A stretch of 64,000 nt of DNA from Muribaculaceae bacterium. GTDB lineage: Bacteria; Bacteroidota; Bacteroidia; Bacteroidales; Muribaculaceae. Made by a program: the position numbers and the translations under genes. Location: assembly GCA_029055345.1 (NCBI GenBank), contig JAIDDJ010000027.1, positions 58,730 through 122,729 on the forward strand, in the 5' to 3' direction. Within the stretch, counting starts at the first letter, position 1. Each line of letters begins with the position of its first letter. Below the pieces are notes generated by a model, which was given only the letters and a program-made list of their open reading frames with translations, made no database searches and was not told the DNA's origin. Shown piece after piece: positions 1-8,204 of the stretch.

Positions 1-1465
1 CGGCATTGAGGGCGTTGTTCATCGCTCCGACCATCTCTTCTTTGGTAATAACCGTCATGTTGTCTGTTTCAGGCTGTCCAACGACGATTACCTGATTATT
101 AGGTGTCAGAATCTCTCCGGCCATCTGGTTGTATGCCTCCAAAGGAATTGATTGGAGGAGCATCTGGGCCATCTGGTATTCAACTTCTGCTCCGGGGGCA
201 GGCTGATTATCAATGAAGTGACGGATAATCTTTTGTGCCACAGCGTTGCTATTGGTAGTGTTGCGCTCGTTATATGCCTTCTCGAAATTAGCAAGAAGCA
301 CGTCACGAGCTCTTACAAGTTCTGACTGAGCGAAGCCGGTTTTGCATGCACGTGCGATTATGCCCATCGCATCATCAAATGCAGCCTTGATATCATTGGC
401 ACTCTTGGCAAGAATCTCGACTGTAAAGGCAGCCTTTGTCTTGGATACGAAAAAGTCCCCGAACTCTACTGAGGCCTGAGCATACTTACAGTCGGCATTC
501 TTTGCATAATCGTTCAGACGATCGTTGATCATCTGGCAAAGGATTTCCTCTATGACTTTAGTCTGGGCAAAATTCTCGATTGAATTCCTGACTTCGAATG
601 GAGTCTGGTCAGATTTGAATGCAACAAGGATCAGAGGGAACTGCAATTCTTTATCTTTGAAATATGCATAGATAGGATCCTGATTGTCGGAAACATTCGG
701 ATAGAGACGTTCAGCTGCATTTTCCGGCATCGGTATCGGAGAGAACATTTCCACAACCTTCTTCTCCATTGCATCTACGTCTATGTCACCGACAATGACT
801 ATGCCTTGCTGGTCAGGACGATACCATTTATGATAATAATCGCGGATCACCTGCGGTGGGAAATTTCTCACAACTTCCATTTTGCCGATAGGCATCTGCT
901 GATATTGATATTCCTCATATACCACTGGGAGCATCGCCTCATACATTCGCTGCATAGCGTTGTTACGGCCACGCCACTCTTCTTCGATCACTCCGCGCTC
1001 GGCATTGATTTCATCTTCCTCAAGAAGTATGCTTCCGCTCCAGTCGTGAAGAACAAGAAGAACGCTATCCATCAAAGCCTGATCTGTAGTGGGGACATTA
1101 TTGATTCGGTAGACCGTCTCATCAAATGATGTGTAAGCATTAATGTCGGCCCCGAATCTTATGCCTTTCGACTGAAGATAGTTGAGCATGTTCTTGCCGG
1201 GATAATTCTTTGTCCCGTTGAAAGCCATATGCTCCAGGAAGTGTGCAAGACCAAGCTGATCCTGGTTCTCCAAAGTCGAACCCACTTTCTGAGCAATGTA
1301 GAAATTCACGCGTTCCTTTGGCTCCTCATTGTGCATGATATAATAGTTGAGCCCGTTGGGAAGCGTGCCGTGCTTCACCGCCGGATTCAAAGGAAGAGGA
1401 GTCTGTGCACCTGCAAACATTGCTGTTGTCATCAGCAGTGAGGCGCAGAAAAACTTCTTTAACAT
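1..1465 (-). CDS. M16 family zinc metallopeptidase (insulinase/pitrilysin), C-terminus outside window
   Basis: I translated this from the sequence; the ORF track shows only shadows here because the frame runs off the left edge. The visible 488 residues start with a signal peptide (MLKKFFCASLLMTTAMFAGAQ) and carry the inverted zinc motif HFLEH near residue 74. A downstream EEWRG glutamate suits the third zinc ligand. This is the N-terminal catalytic M16 domain followed by the start of the M16C domain. Such proteins in Bacteroidetes usually exceed 900 residues, so about half is missing. The signal peptide places it in the periplasm or at the outer membrane, probably degrading peptides. It is transcribed away from the glycosyltransferase gene. 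Confidence 0.9.
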   Translation of the reverse strand, partial: MLKKFFCASLLMTTAMFAGAQTPLPLNPAVKHGTLPNGLNYYIMHNEEPKERVNFYIAQKVGSTLENQDQLGLAHFLEHMAFNGTKNYPGKNMLNYLQSKGIRFGADINAYTSFDETVYRINNVPTTDQALMDSVLLVLHDWSGSILLEEDEINAERGVIEEEWRGRNNAMQRMYEAMLPVVYEEYQYQQMPIGKMEVVRNFPPQVIRDYYHKWYRPDQQGIVIVGDIDVDAMEKKVVEMFSPIPMPENAAERLYPNVSDNQDPIYAYFKDKELQFPLILVAFKSDQTPFEVRNSIENFAQTKVIEEILCQMINDRLNDYAKNADCKYAQASVEFGDFFVSKTKAAFTVEILAKSANDIKAAFDDAMGIIARACKTGFAQSELVRARDVLLANFEKAYNERNTTNSNAVAQKIIRHFIDNQPAPGAEVEYQMAQMLLQSIPLEAYNQMAGEILTPNNQVIVVGQPETDNMTVITKEEMVGAMNNALNA

Positions 1466-1575
1466 AAATAATTATTTTAGGGTTAGTAGTATTTCTATAA
1501 TGCAGATTTAATTCCGTAACTGCCTTTAAAAGCGCTTTGAAATAGTGGAGCTTCTAAATTTCATTGTTTAATTTA

Positions 1576-1583
1576 CAAAAGTA
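1576..1583 (-). promoter_or_regulatory. Bacteroidetes -7 box for the M16 peptidase gene
   Basis: The minus strand reads TACTTTTG, an exact match to TAnnTTTG, about 110 bases before the peptidase start codon. I see no TTTG at the -33 spacing, so this is a half-match only. Confidence 0.35.
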
Positions 1584-1821
1584 AGAAATATTTCTCATAA
1601 TAAGACTTAAAAAAAGATAAAAATGTGACAGCAGAATATGAAAATTTTTTAAATAACCATGAAGACCGCTTCCAATTTTATGGGAAGGGTTCTAAAGAAA
1701 GCACACGGAAAAACAATAATACCACGTTTTGGGGCCGGCCCAAAAATCTTTGGAAAACGATAAGCATATACATGAGGCAAAAATTATCGGGCCATAAGGA
1801 TGGTTTAATTGATTTTTTTAT

Positions 1822-1829
1822 TAAATTTG
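1822..1829 (+). promoter_or_regulatory. -7 box for the GT2 glycosyltransferase
   Basis: TAAATTTG matches TAnnTTTG, 27 bases before the chosen ATG at 1857. A weak GGTTTA lies about 16 bases upstream. Transcription would begin downstream of the longer ORF start at 1809, which supports the ATG at 1857. Confidence 0.4.
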
Positions 1830-1856
1830 CATTCAGAAATCAGAAATAATATCCCC

Positions 1857-2591
1857 ATGAGCGATGCGCTTGTCATAATCCCTACGTATAATGAGATTGA
1901 AAACATCGGTAATATTATCGATGCCGTAATGGAATTGGACGATAAGTTTGATTTGCTCGTGATTGATGATGCCTCGCCCGATGGCACTCAGGAAGCTGTA
2001 AAGGAGAAAATCGGCCAATATGGAGACAGAGTCCACATGGAGACACGCACCGGCAAACTCGGATTGGGAACTGCCTATATTCTTGGATTCAAGTGGGCTC
2101 TTGAACGGGGGTATGATTACGTAATCGAAATGGATGCGGATTTTTCCCACAACCCGGCTGATCTTCCGAAACTTTACCACGAATGTAAGAACAAAAAAGC
2201 TGATATGGCTATCGGTTCAAGATATATTTCCGGAGTCAATGTGGTCAACTGGCCTATGGGGCGCGTCCTTATGTCTTACTTCGCTTCCGTTTATGTCAGA
2301 TTGATTACCGGAATGCCACTCAGGGATTCAACTGCCGGCTTCGTCTGCTATAAAGCCGAAGTGCTTCGCGAGCTTAACCTGGATAAAATACGCTTTAAGG
2401 GCTATGCATTCCAGATTGAAATGAAATTCAAGACATATTTCAAGAAATTCAAGATTGTGGAGGTGCCCATCGTTTTCGTCAACCGTCAACTCGGAACCTC
2501 GAAAATGAATTCAAGCATATTCGGCGAAGCGATATTTGGAGTCATTTCTCTGAAATTGAGGAGTATATTCGGAAAGAAGAATTTTTGCTGA
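1857..2591 (+). CDS. GT2 glycosyltransferase, polyprenol-phosphate mannose synthase-like
   Basis: The protein is a 244-residue family-2 glycosyltransferase. The N-terminus has the nucleotide-sugar motif VIIPTYNEIENI, then VIDDASPDGT, and the metal-binding region EMDADFSHNP. These are typical of dolichol/polyprenol-phosphate mannosyl- or glucosyltransferases (DPM1 type). It would transfer a hexose from GDP- or UDP-sugar to polyprenyl phosphate at the inner face of the cytoplasmic membrane. There is no C-terminal membrane domain, as in short DPM1 proteins. I chose ATG 1857 because the 16 residues upstream are absent from the family and precede the likely promoter. cdsA follows after 38 bases, probably in the same transcript. 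The sugar donor cannot be told from sequence. Confidence 0.85.
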   Translation: MSDALVIIPTYNEIENIGNIIDAVMELDDKFDLLVIDDASPDGTQEAVKEKIGQYGDRVHMETRTGKLGLGTAYILGFKWALERGYDYVIEMDADFSHNPADLPKLYHECKNKKADMAIGSRYISGVNVVNWPMGRVLMSYFASVYVRLITGMPLRDSTAGFVCYKAEVLRELNLDKIRFKGYAFQIEMKFKTYFKKFKIVEVPIVFVNRQLGTSKMNSSIFGEAIFGVISLKLRSIFGKKNFC

Positions 2592-2629
2592 TACCGGGAA
2601 AGTCTGAACCTTAACTCTGATCATAACGG

Positions 2630-3448
2630 ATGGACATAAAGAAATTACTGATAAGGTCAGCCTCAGGGCTTGTCTATTGTGCGCTAATAGTCGGTTGCAT
2701 TATATGGGGAGAAACCGGGGTTCTTATTCTCGCATGTCTTTTCTCTATCCTCGGGTGTCTGGAATTTTCCAAGTTGATACGCGGGTCTGAAAGCCGTTTC
2801 AGACCAGAAATAGCCCTTGACATTCTCGGATGTATTGCCCTAAGCATGAGCTATATGGGGCTCCCACTGCTGATATGGGCCCTCATCATTATGGCGAGAT
2901 TTATCCTTCAATTATACGATAAGGAGGTCAATCCGCTTCGCTCACTCAGCGATTCGATGCTCGGTCAAATATATATCGGTTTCCCGATGTGCGTAATGAC
3001 AGGTATAGCGTATTTCTTCAATCCGATGATGTTGCTTCCGGTATTTTTCCTCATATGGATAAATGACACAGGAGCATTCCTGGTAGGGAGCTCCTGTGGA
3101 CGTCACCGCTTGTTTGAGCGAATATCACCCAAGAAATCCTGGGAAGGATTCTTCGGCGGCCTGATTTTCTGCATCGCAGCCTCAATTCTCTTCTATTATT
3201 TCTGCAATGATTATTTCAAACTGACCACTATCCACGCTAATCTTGCCATTTGGATAGGTCTTGGAGTAATAGTATCGGTTTTCGGCACGTGGGGAGACTT
3301 GATAGAATCAATGTTCAAGCGTAATCAACATGTAAAAGATTCAGGTCATCTGATTCCCGGTCACGGTGGAATCCTCGACCGAATAGATTCTTTATTACTC
3401 GTTTTGCCGGCTACAGCAATTTATTTCCTCCTTATTCTTTTCTTCTGA
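2630..3448 (+). CDS. cdsA: Phosphatidate cytidylyltransferase
   Basis: CdsA makes CDP-diacylglycerol from phosphatidic acid and CTP, the branch point of phospholipid synthesis, in the inner membrane. The protein has 272 residues and about eight hydrophobic segments. The family signature is near the C-terminus: SMFKRNQHVKDSG followed by PGHGGILDRIDS, including the metal-binding aspartates. Length is normal for the family. It follows the polyprenol glycosyltransferase. Its last 28 bases overlap the 3' end of the convergent 5-formyl-THF cyclo-ligase gene. Confidence 0.95.
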   Translation: MDIKKLLIRSASGLVYCALIVGCIIWGETGVLILACLFSILGCLEFSKLIRGSESRFRPEIALDILGCIALSMSYMGLPLLIWALIIMARFILQLYDKEVNPLRSLSDSMLGQIYIGFPMCVMTGIAYFFNPMMLLPVFFLIWINDTGAFLVGSSCGRHRLFERISPKKSWEGFFGGLIFCIAASILFYYFCNDYFKLTTIHANLAIWIGLGVIVSVFGTWGDLIESMFKRNQHVKDSGHLIPGHGGILDRIDSLLLVLPATAIYFLLILFF

Positions 3449-3987
3449 ATTATTCTGCATCCCGATGGTGATATCACTATATCCATCGGGACATCATGTT
3501 CTTCAGCCGGTATGACTTCCACAACTTGGAAATCGAATGCCACACCTACTTTTGTGGCACTCGTCGAAGCGAGAAGTCTGTCATAAAATCCTTTCCCTCT
3601 TCCGAGTCTGTTTCCATTTTTGTCATAAGCCACAGCTGGCACAACTACAAGTTCTATTTCTCCTGCATCAACAGTATCAAGTCCCGTTGGCTCCTCAATG
3701 TGAAAGGCTCCCAGTTCAAGACGACTCTCCTCATAGGGAAGAATTTCAAGATTGACGCCATTAACCCGGGGCAAATAGAATTTCTTCCGTCCTGTCCATT
3801 TCTTCAGGAAGCCATGCGTCGGAAGCTCATCCGGAAGCGAGTGATACATCAATATCTTTTCCGCAAGCAAGAAGGCGGCTGAATGCTCGAGAATTTCAAA
3901 CACTTTGTCGGCAGCTGCCTGCTTTTCCGAATCAAGCAGCATTGCCTTCATCGATTTTATTTTCCTTCTTATCTCATGTTTTTCCAT
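3421..3987 (-). CDS. 5-formyltetrahydrofolate cyclo-ligase
   Basis: This 188-residue protein fits the MTHFS/5-FCL family, which converts 5-formyl-THF to 5,10-methenyl-THF using ATP. The C-terminal half has the GRGKGFYDRLL motif that binds ATP phosphate. The N-terminus begins with the basic helix MEKHEIRRKIKSMK. It ends in a lysine/arginine tail that is read antisense through the end of cdsA. It stands alone on the minus strand, separated from ctpA by a 347-bp gap containing two hairpins. Confidence 0.9.
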   Translation of the reverse strand: MEKHEIRRKIKSMKAMLLDSEKQAAADKVFEILEHSAAFLLAEKILMYHSLPDELPTHGFLKKWTGRKKFYLPRVNGVNLEILPYEESRLELGAFHIEEPTGLDTVDAGEIELVVVPAVAYDKNGNRLGRGKGFYDRLLASTSATKVGVAFDFQVVEVIPAEEHDVPMDIVISPSGCRIIQKKRIRRK

Positions 3988-4091
3988 AATATCGTGAAGT
4001 CGTTTTGAATCTTTTTAATGGATAATGCTCCAATCAGATAATTATAATTCCGAACGTATGAATATTAAAGATGTCAATATAGCATACATCA

Positions 4092-4134
4092 GAAAAATTA
4101 ACTATGAGAACGCATTACCCGCGTTCCCATAGTT
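4092..4134 (-). terminator. Intrinsic terminator downstream of ctpA
   Basis: On the minus strand AACTATGGGAACGC pairs with GCGTTCTCATAGTT around a 7-nt loop, with one G-T pair. It is followed by AATTTTTC. It lies 200 bases after the ctpA stop and before the 5-FCL gene, so it would end the trxB-ctpA transcript. Confidence 0.6.
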
Positions 4135-4253
4135 ATAACGCTTATCCATTCTTAATAGTTAGGATTCTTCTATAAAATTTCGATGAAGCGGGCATTTTCG
4201 TATTAAACTGGAAATGGTAACCAAGATCGGGCCAAATTCTCTACTTATACGAT

Positions 4254-4293
4254 TTGACCCCGGCCCGCAATTTATATTGGGGCCCGGGGTCAA
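4254..4293. repeat. GC-rich imperfect palindrome after ctpA
   Basis: TTGACCCCGG pairs with CCGGGGTCAA, then CCC pairs with GGG across a one-base bulge, with an AT-rich loop. It has no T-run on either side, so it is more likely an mRNA 3'-end stabiliser or protein site than a simple terminator. Confidence 0.5.
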
Positions 4294-4334
4294 TATCCAT
4301 CTGTTATAATTCCTTTTATATGTCAATAAATGAT

Positions 4335-5939
4335 CTATTTCCCGGAACTACCCTTTAGCTCATCAAGTGCTTGATCAAGAGTCTTATCTCTCCTGTTGAA
4401 TATTTGAATGGAAGCGTCATAGCCTACCAGATCACGGGCGATGAATGCTTTGAGTGTATTCAACAGCAGACCTTTCGATTTATTTATATAGTACCAGCGA
4501 GCCGGCACGCCTGAAGAGGCGGCAAATTCCACAAACGCCGTTAACAAAGCGTTGTCACGCGGGATTATTCTTTCAAGCTGTTCGAGAGTTTTGTTACCCT
4601 TCATCATTGGGCGATAAGTTTCCGCAATTTCACGGGCAAACTTCTGAATAAGTCCGTGATTGGAAACCTCTATATAATACGATGTATACTCCGTGGTATC
4701 CTCCGGCACGAAAATATCGGGCATAATGCCGCCTCCTCCATAAACTTCACGCCCTCCGACAGTATGGTAAATCTTGCTCTTGTCAAGCTTCACACTGTCG
4801 CGCGAATAAAATTCTCCATGATTGTAGCGGTCAACAATGTCAAGTTCATATTTGCCATCTTTCCCTCGGGTATACTCTTTTTGAATCGATCTTCCGGATG
4901 GTATGTAGTATCGCGCCACAGTCAGCCTTATGGCCGAACTGTCGGGAAGATTTATCTGATTCTGAACAAGCCCCTTGCCGAAAGTGCGTCTTCCCACCAC
5001 AACACCTCGGTCGTTATCCTGAATGGCACCGGCAAATATTTCTGAAGCGGAGGCTGAATATTCATTCGTAATTACCGCTATTTCGGAGTTTTGGAAATGA
5101 CCCGAACCATCGCTCACTGCATAGGTCTCGTTCTCTTTGGTGCGCCCTTTCGTATAAACTATTGTGCGACCGGCAGGCAAGAATTCATTAGCCATGTAGA
5201 TTGCCTGATCCATAAAACCTCCTGAATTGCCACGAAGATCTATCACAAATTTAGATGCTCCTTTGGAGGCGAGAGTGTTGAGCGCATCTATAAATTCATT
5301 ATAGGTGTTTCGCGCGAACTTTGACACTTTCAGATAGCCGATACTGTCGCTGATCATATAAACCGCATCCACGCTGTTGGTAGGAATTATTCCTCTTGTT
5401 ATCTCATAAGTCAGGGGCTTGGCCGATGATTTGCGTTTTATCTTGACCTTGACTTTAGTTCCTTCCTTCCCTCTCAAAGTCTTGAATACATGGTCGGAAG
5501 TTATTGAGTCTCCGGTCAATGGCTTTCCATCGGCCTCCAATATCATATCTCCCGCTAATAGACCTACATTTTCAGATGGTCCACCGGCTACTACCTCTAT
5601 GACATTGACAGTGTCATTGACCAGCTGGAACATCACGCCGACACCTCCGAATGAACTTTCAAGGTCATCATTTGTGGCCTGAAGCTCCGATGCCGGTATG
5701 TAGACCGAATGCGGATCAAGCATGGCAAGAATCTCCGGTATGGTCTTATCCAGAAGACTATCGGTGTCTATCTCATCCACATATTGAGATTTGATAAGAC
5801 TCATCACCATCCTTATTTTTTCCTCTTCCGGAGTCAGACTGCTCTTAGAAACCTGTTTACCTATGAAAAAGCCGCCGATTATTCCCACTGCAAGAACAAT
5901 GGGAATAAACACAGCCGTAAGATTAATTGATTTTTTCAT
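4335..5939 (-). CDS. C-terminal processing peptidase, S41 family
   Basis: This 534-residue CtpA-type serine protease has an N-terminal membrane anchor or signal (residues 7-28) and a PDZ domain at about 93-172. The S41 catalytic core carries the nucleophile S299 in YSASASEIF and the general base K322 in FGKG. It would act in the periplasm, trimming or degrading envelope proteins from the C-terminus. The C-terminal 200 residues extend past the core, as is usual in Bacteroidetes homologues. It is the last gene of a minus-strand run with trxB and the dCMP deaminase, 38 bases after the latter. Confidence 0.92.
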   Translation of the reverse strand: MKKSINLTAVFIPIVLAVGIIGGFFIGKQVSKSSLTPEEEKIRMVMSLIKSQYVDEIDTDSLLDKTIPEILAMLDPHSVYIPASELQATNDDLESSFGGVGVMFQLVNDTVNVIEVVAGGPSENVGLLAGDMILEADGKPLTGDSITSDHVFKTLRGKEGTKVKVKIKRKSSAKPLTYEITRGIIPTNSVDAVYMISDSIGYLKVSKFARNTYNEFIDALNTLASKGASKFVIDLRGNSGGFMDQAIYMANEFLPAGRTIVYTKGRTKENETYAVSDGSGHFQNSEIAVITNEYSASASEIFAGAIQDNDRGVVVGRRTFGKGLVQNQINLPDSSAIRLTVARYYIPSGRSIQKEYTRGKDGKYELDIVDRYNHGEFYSRDSVKLDKSKIYHTVGGREVYGGGGIMPDIFVPEDTTEYTSYYIEVSNHGLIQKFAREIAETYRPMMKGNKTLEQLERIIPRDNALLTAFVEFAASSGVPARWYYINKSKGLLLNTLKAFIARDLVGYDASIQIFNRRDKTLDQALDELKGSSGK

Positions 5940-5977
5940 TTTACCTTTAGACCTCCATTACCTGTTGAAATCTACGA

Positions 5978-6397
5978 CTATAAAGGGAGGTGAACCACTT
6001 CCACTCCGGCTTTCTCCAAAAGCTCCAGACCATCAGTGATTCTGTACAAATCAGAAAATACCACTCGGTTAATACCTGCCTGTATAATCAGCTTCGAGCA
6101 TTCCATGCAGGGACTTGTGGTCACATAAAGAGTGCTTCCTTCGCTGGAATTATTGCTACGCGCCACTTTTGTAATCGCATTCGCCTCGGCATGGAGTACA
6201 TATGGCAGTGTCACGCCCTCCACACTCTCACATACGTTGGGAAATCCGGAAGGCGTCCCGTTATAACCATCTGATATAATCATCTTGTCCTTCACCAGAA
6301 GAGCCCCTACCTTCCTGCGTTCGCAATATGAATTCTCGCTCCATATGGAAGCCATTCTCAAATAGCGTCGATCAAGAATTTCCTGTTTGTTCTCCAT
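5978..6397 (-). CDS. Deoxycytidylate (dCMP) deaminase family protein
   Basis: The 139-residue protein has the zinc cytidine-deaminase signature: HAEAN (ligand His and proton-shuttle Glu) and PCMEC (two ligand Cys). The N-terminal arrangement is that of dCMP deaminases (ComEB-like), with a GYNGTPSGF nucleotide-binding segment. It likely deaminates dCMP to dUMP for dTMP synthesis. The gene begins 3 bases after the trxB stop, so the two are probably cotranscribed. Confidence 0.9.
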   Translation of the reverse strand: MENKQEILDRRYLRMASIWSENSYCERRKVGALLVKDKMIISDGYNGTPSGFPNVCESVEGVTLPYVLHAEANAITKVARSNNSSEGSTLYVTTSPCMECSKLIIQAGINRVVFSDLYRITDGLELLEKAGVEVVHLPL

Positions 6398-6400
6398 TTC

Positions 6401-7348
6401 TTACAGTTCGTCATTATCCATAAGGAATCTTTCAGCGTCCATTGCCGCGCGACAACCTGTTCCTGCCGATGTCACGGCCTGCCGGTAAATAGGATCCGCG
6501 CAGTCGCCGGCCGCGAATACTCCGGCTATATTTGTTGCTGTTGTGGGTGCATCTGTCCAGATATATCCTTCCTCGTTCATCTTCAGATACTTCTTGAAGA
6601 CATCCGTATTCGGCTTGTGACCTATGGCAAGGAAAAATCCGTCAATGGCTATATCGAATTTCTCTTCTTTGTCCGTTCCCATATTTCTGACGATGTGAGC
6701 ACCTTCAACTCCATCTTCACCAAATAGACCTATCGTGTTGCACAGGAACAAGATCTCTATGTTTTCTCTTTCTCTGACTCTGTTCTGCATAACGGTGGAA
6801 GCTCTGAGATAATCTTTGCGGACTATCATGTAGACCTTCTTGCATATGGTCGAAAGGTAAAGGGCTTCCTCGCAGGCGGTATCTCCACCACCGACTACGG
6901 CTACGGTCCGGTTTCTATAGAAGAATCCGTCGCACGTGGCGCAGGCACTTACGCCGAGTCCGTTATATTTCACCTCATCATCAAGGCCAAGATATTTAGC
7001 AGAAGCCCCGGTGGCAATAATCACGCTCTCAGCCACATAGCGGTCTCCCCGGTCGTCGGTACATACGTAAGGACGTTTGGAAAAATCCACCTCCGTAATA
7101 AGACGGCTGATGACACGCGCCCCGAATCTTTCCGCCTGCGACCTCAGATCTTTCATCATCTGGATTCCCTGAACGCCGGCCGGATACCCGGGGAAATTCT
7201 CTATTTCCGTTGTCTGCGTAAGCTGGCCTCCCGGTTGTGGCCCCTCCAATACTATCGGTTTTAAATTGCCTCTTGATGCATATATGGCCGCTGTATATCC
7301 CGCAGGCCCCGATCCTATTATCAATACTCTGGTCTTAATTTCTTCCAT
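6401..7348 (-). CDS. trxB: Thioredoxin-disulfide reductase
   Basis: TrxB reduces thioredoxin with NADPH through FAD and a redox-active disulfide. The 315-residue protein has the FAD motif GSGPAG (12-17), the active-site pair CATC (C136/C139) and the NADPH motif GGGDTA (153-158). The C-terminal FAD segment reads AAGDCAD. Length and domain order are normal for low-molecular-weight bacterial TrxB. It heads the trxB-dCMP deaminase-ctpA group. Confidence 0.95.
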   Translation of the reverse strand: MEEIKTRVLIIGSGPAGYTAAIYASRGNLKPIVLEGPQPGGQLTQTTEIENFPGYPAGVQGIQMMKDLRSQAERFGARVISRLITEVDFSKRPYVCTDDRGDRYVAESVIIATGASAKYLGLDDEVKYNGLGVSACATCDGFFYRNRTVAVVGGGDTACEEALYLSTICKKVYMIVRKDYLRASTVMQNRVRERENIEILFLCNTIGLFGEDGVEGAHIVRNMGTDKEEKFDIAIDGFFLAIGHKPNTDVFKKYLKMNEEGYIWTDAPTTATNIAGVFAAGDCADPIYRQAVTSAGTGCRAAMDAERFLMDNDEL

Positions 7349-7475
7349 ATCCTTGTCTTTATTGATGGATAAATCCTTTTTTATATTGCAAACCCGCCAA
7401 CAACGGATTTACCTCTATCATACTAACACTTAATTTAAAAAATTTATCGTGTTATTTCCTTTTGATGCCCCGGCA

Positions 7476-7514
7476 TTAGAGCGCGTCCCCGAAATTTTAA
7501 GGGACGCGCTCTAA
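7476..7514. repeat. Dispersed intergenic palindrome, copy A
   Basis: TTAGAGCGCGTCCC and its perfect complement flank CGAAATTTTAA, giving a 14-bp stem. It lies 30 bases past the lolA stop with no T-run on either strand. A diverged copy sharing both arms and the GAAATTTTAAG core sits at 62444-62491, after maf. This points to a small repeated element rather than a chance hairpin. Confidence 0.75.
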
Positions 7515-7543
7515 GAAATTTCAGTAGATGGAGCCATCGCTTT

Positions 7544-8164
7544 TCATCTTAAATCTACAAGCTCATAATCCTTCAACGTTGAAACCGGACATTGGAATAT
7601 CGTTGCCGGGTTGACTGTCTTCAGAGATAATGCCGTCACATATATGGTTGTCACATTATCCTTACGGTCGCGTATGATGAATCGCTCGGGAAGCAACGTT
7701 TTCTTATTCAAGGCCACTTCAACCGCCTTTATGCCATCCTTCGTATTTCTGGGATTAAGGACAACAAGATAGCTCTCATTATCCTTCCTCTTGGAAAATC
7801 CGACTCTATATTTTGCTTTAAAAGAATCCATATATGCGAATGGATTGACTTCTTTGACCTCGCTTTGTGTCGGATTCACCAATGTTATCTCCTTTGACTT
7901 TGAATTGGAAGTCCACATGCTCTTTCCATCATACCATGTTTTTGACACTGGCGTATCAAGCACGAATTTGCGACCCGTAGATTTGAATGTACCGTCAAGC
8001 GTGTTCCCCGAATTTTCTATCTTAAATTTACAATTTACCGATGCTGCGCCGTTTATTTTCGCAACAGCTTTGTCAAGTACTGATAAAGCTGTCTGTGCCG
8101 AACAGTATATACCTGTTATACAGACACATACTAAACTGACTAAATATCTGAGTTTAAATTGCAT
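7544..8164 (-). CDS. LolA-like outer-membrane lipoprotein carrier
   Basis: The 206-residue protein begins with a signal peptide ending near IYCSAQ. It continues with the half-barrel pattern of LolA-like proteins (LDKAVAKINGAASVNCKF; KTWYDGKSMWT). Periplasmic LolA carries lipoproteins from the inner to the outer membrane. The ORF track begins at a TTG at 8230 that would overlap ftsK and precede the signal peptide, so I use ATG 8164. It follows ftsK by 40 bases, a pairing that I recall as common in Bacteroidales. Sequence identity to proteobacterial LolA is low, so the call rests on fold-like pattern, length and position. Confidence 0.8.
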   Translation of the reverse strand: MQFKLRYLVSLVCVCITGIYCSAQTALSVLDKAVAKINGAASVNCKFKIENSGNTLDGTFKSTGRKFVLDTPVSKTWYDGKSMWTSNSKSKEITLVNPTQSEVKEVNPFAYMDSFKAKYRVGFSKRKDNESYLVVLNPRNTKDGIKAVEVALNKKTLLPERFIIRDRKDNVTTIYVTALSLKTVNPATIFQCPVSTLKDYELVDLR

Positions 8165-8204
8165 AAGTCTTTTTGTAAATAAATCTTTATTTCTCGTGCT
8201 TATC

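Larger units (their letters stand above)
1466..1856. other. 390-bp divergent intergenic region
   Basis: This AT-rich gap separates the M16 peptidase from the glycosyltransferase. It holds a candidate promoter for each gene and a GC-rich palindrome at 1727-1745 (TTTTGGG, 5-nt loop, CCCAAAA). The 74-residue ORF at 1625-1849 has a biased composition and no recognisable family, and I do not believe it is a gene. Confidence 0.5.
3988..4334. other. 347-bp intergenic region with two strong hairpins
   Basis: No gene is visible between the 5-FCL start and the ctpA stop. The gap holds a U-tailed hairpin (4092-4134) and a GC-rich imperfect palindrome (4254-4293), both in the 3' region of ctpA on the minus strand. 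I found no clear TAnnTTTG box for the 5-FCL gene. Confidence 0.55.

Noticed and set aside
1625-1849. 74-residue ORF before the GT2 gene
   Set aside because: It has no recognisable family and biased composition, and it overlaps promoter-like sequence and a palindrome.
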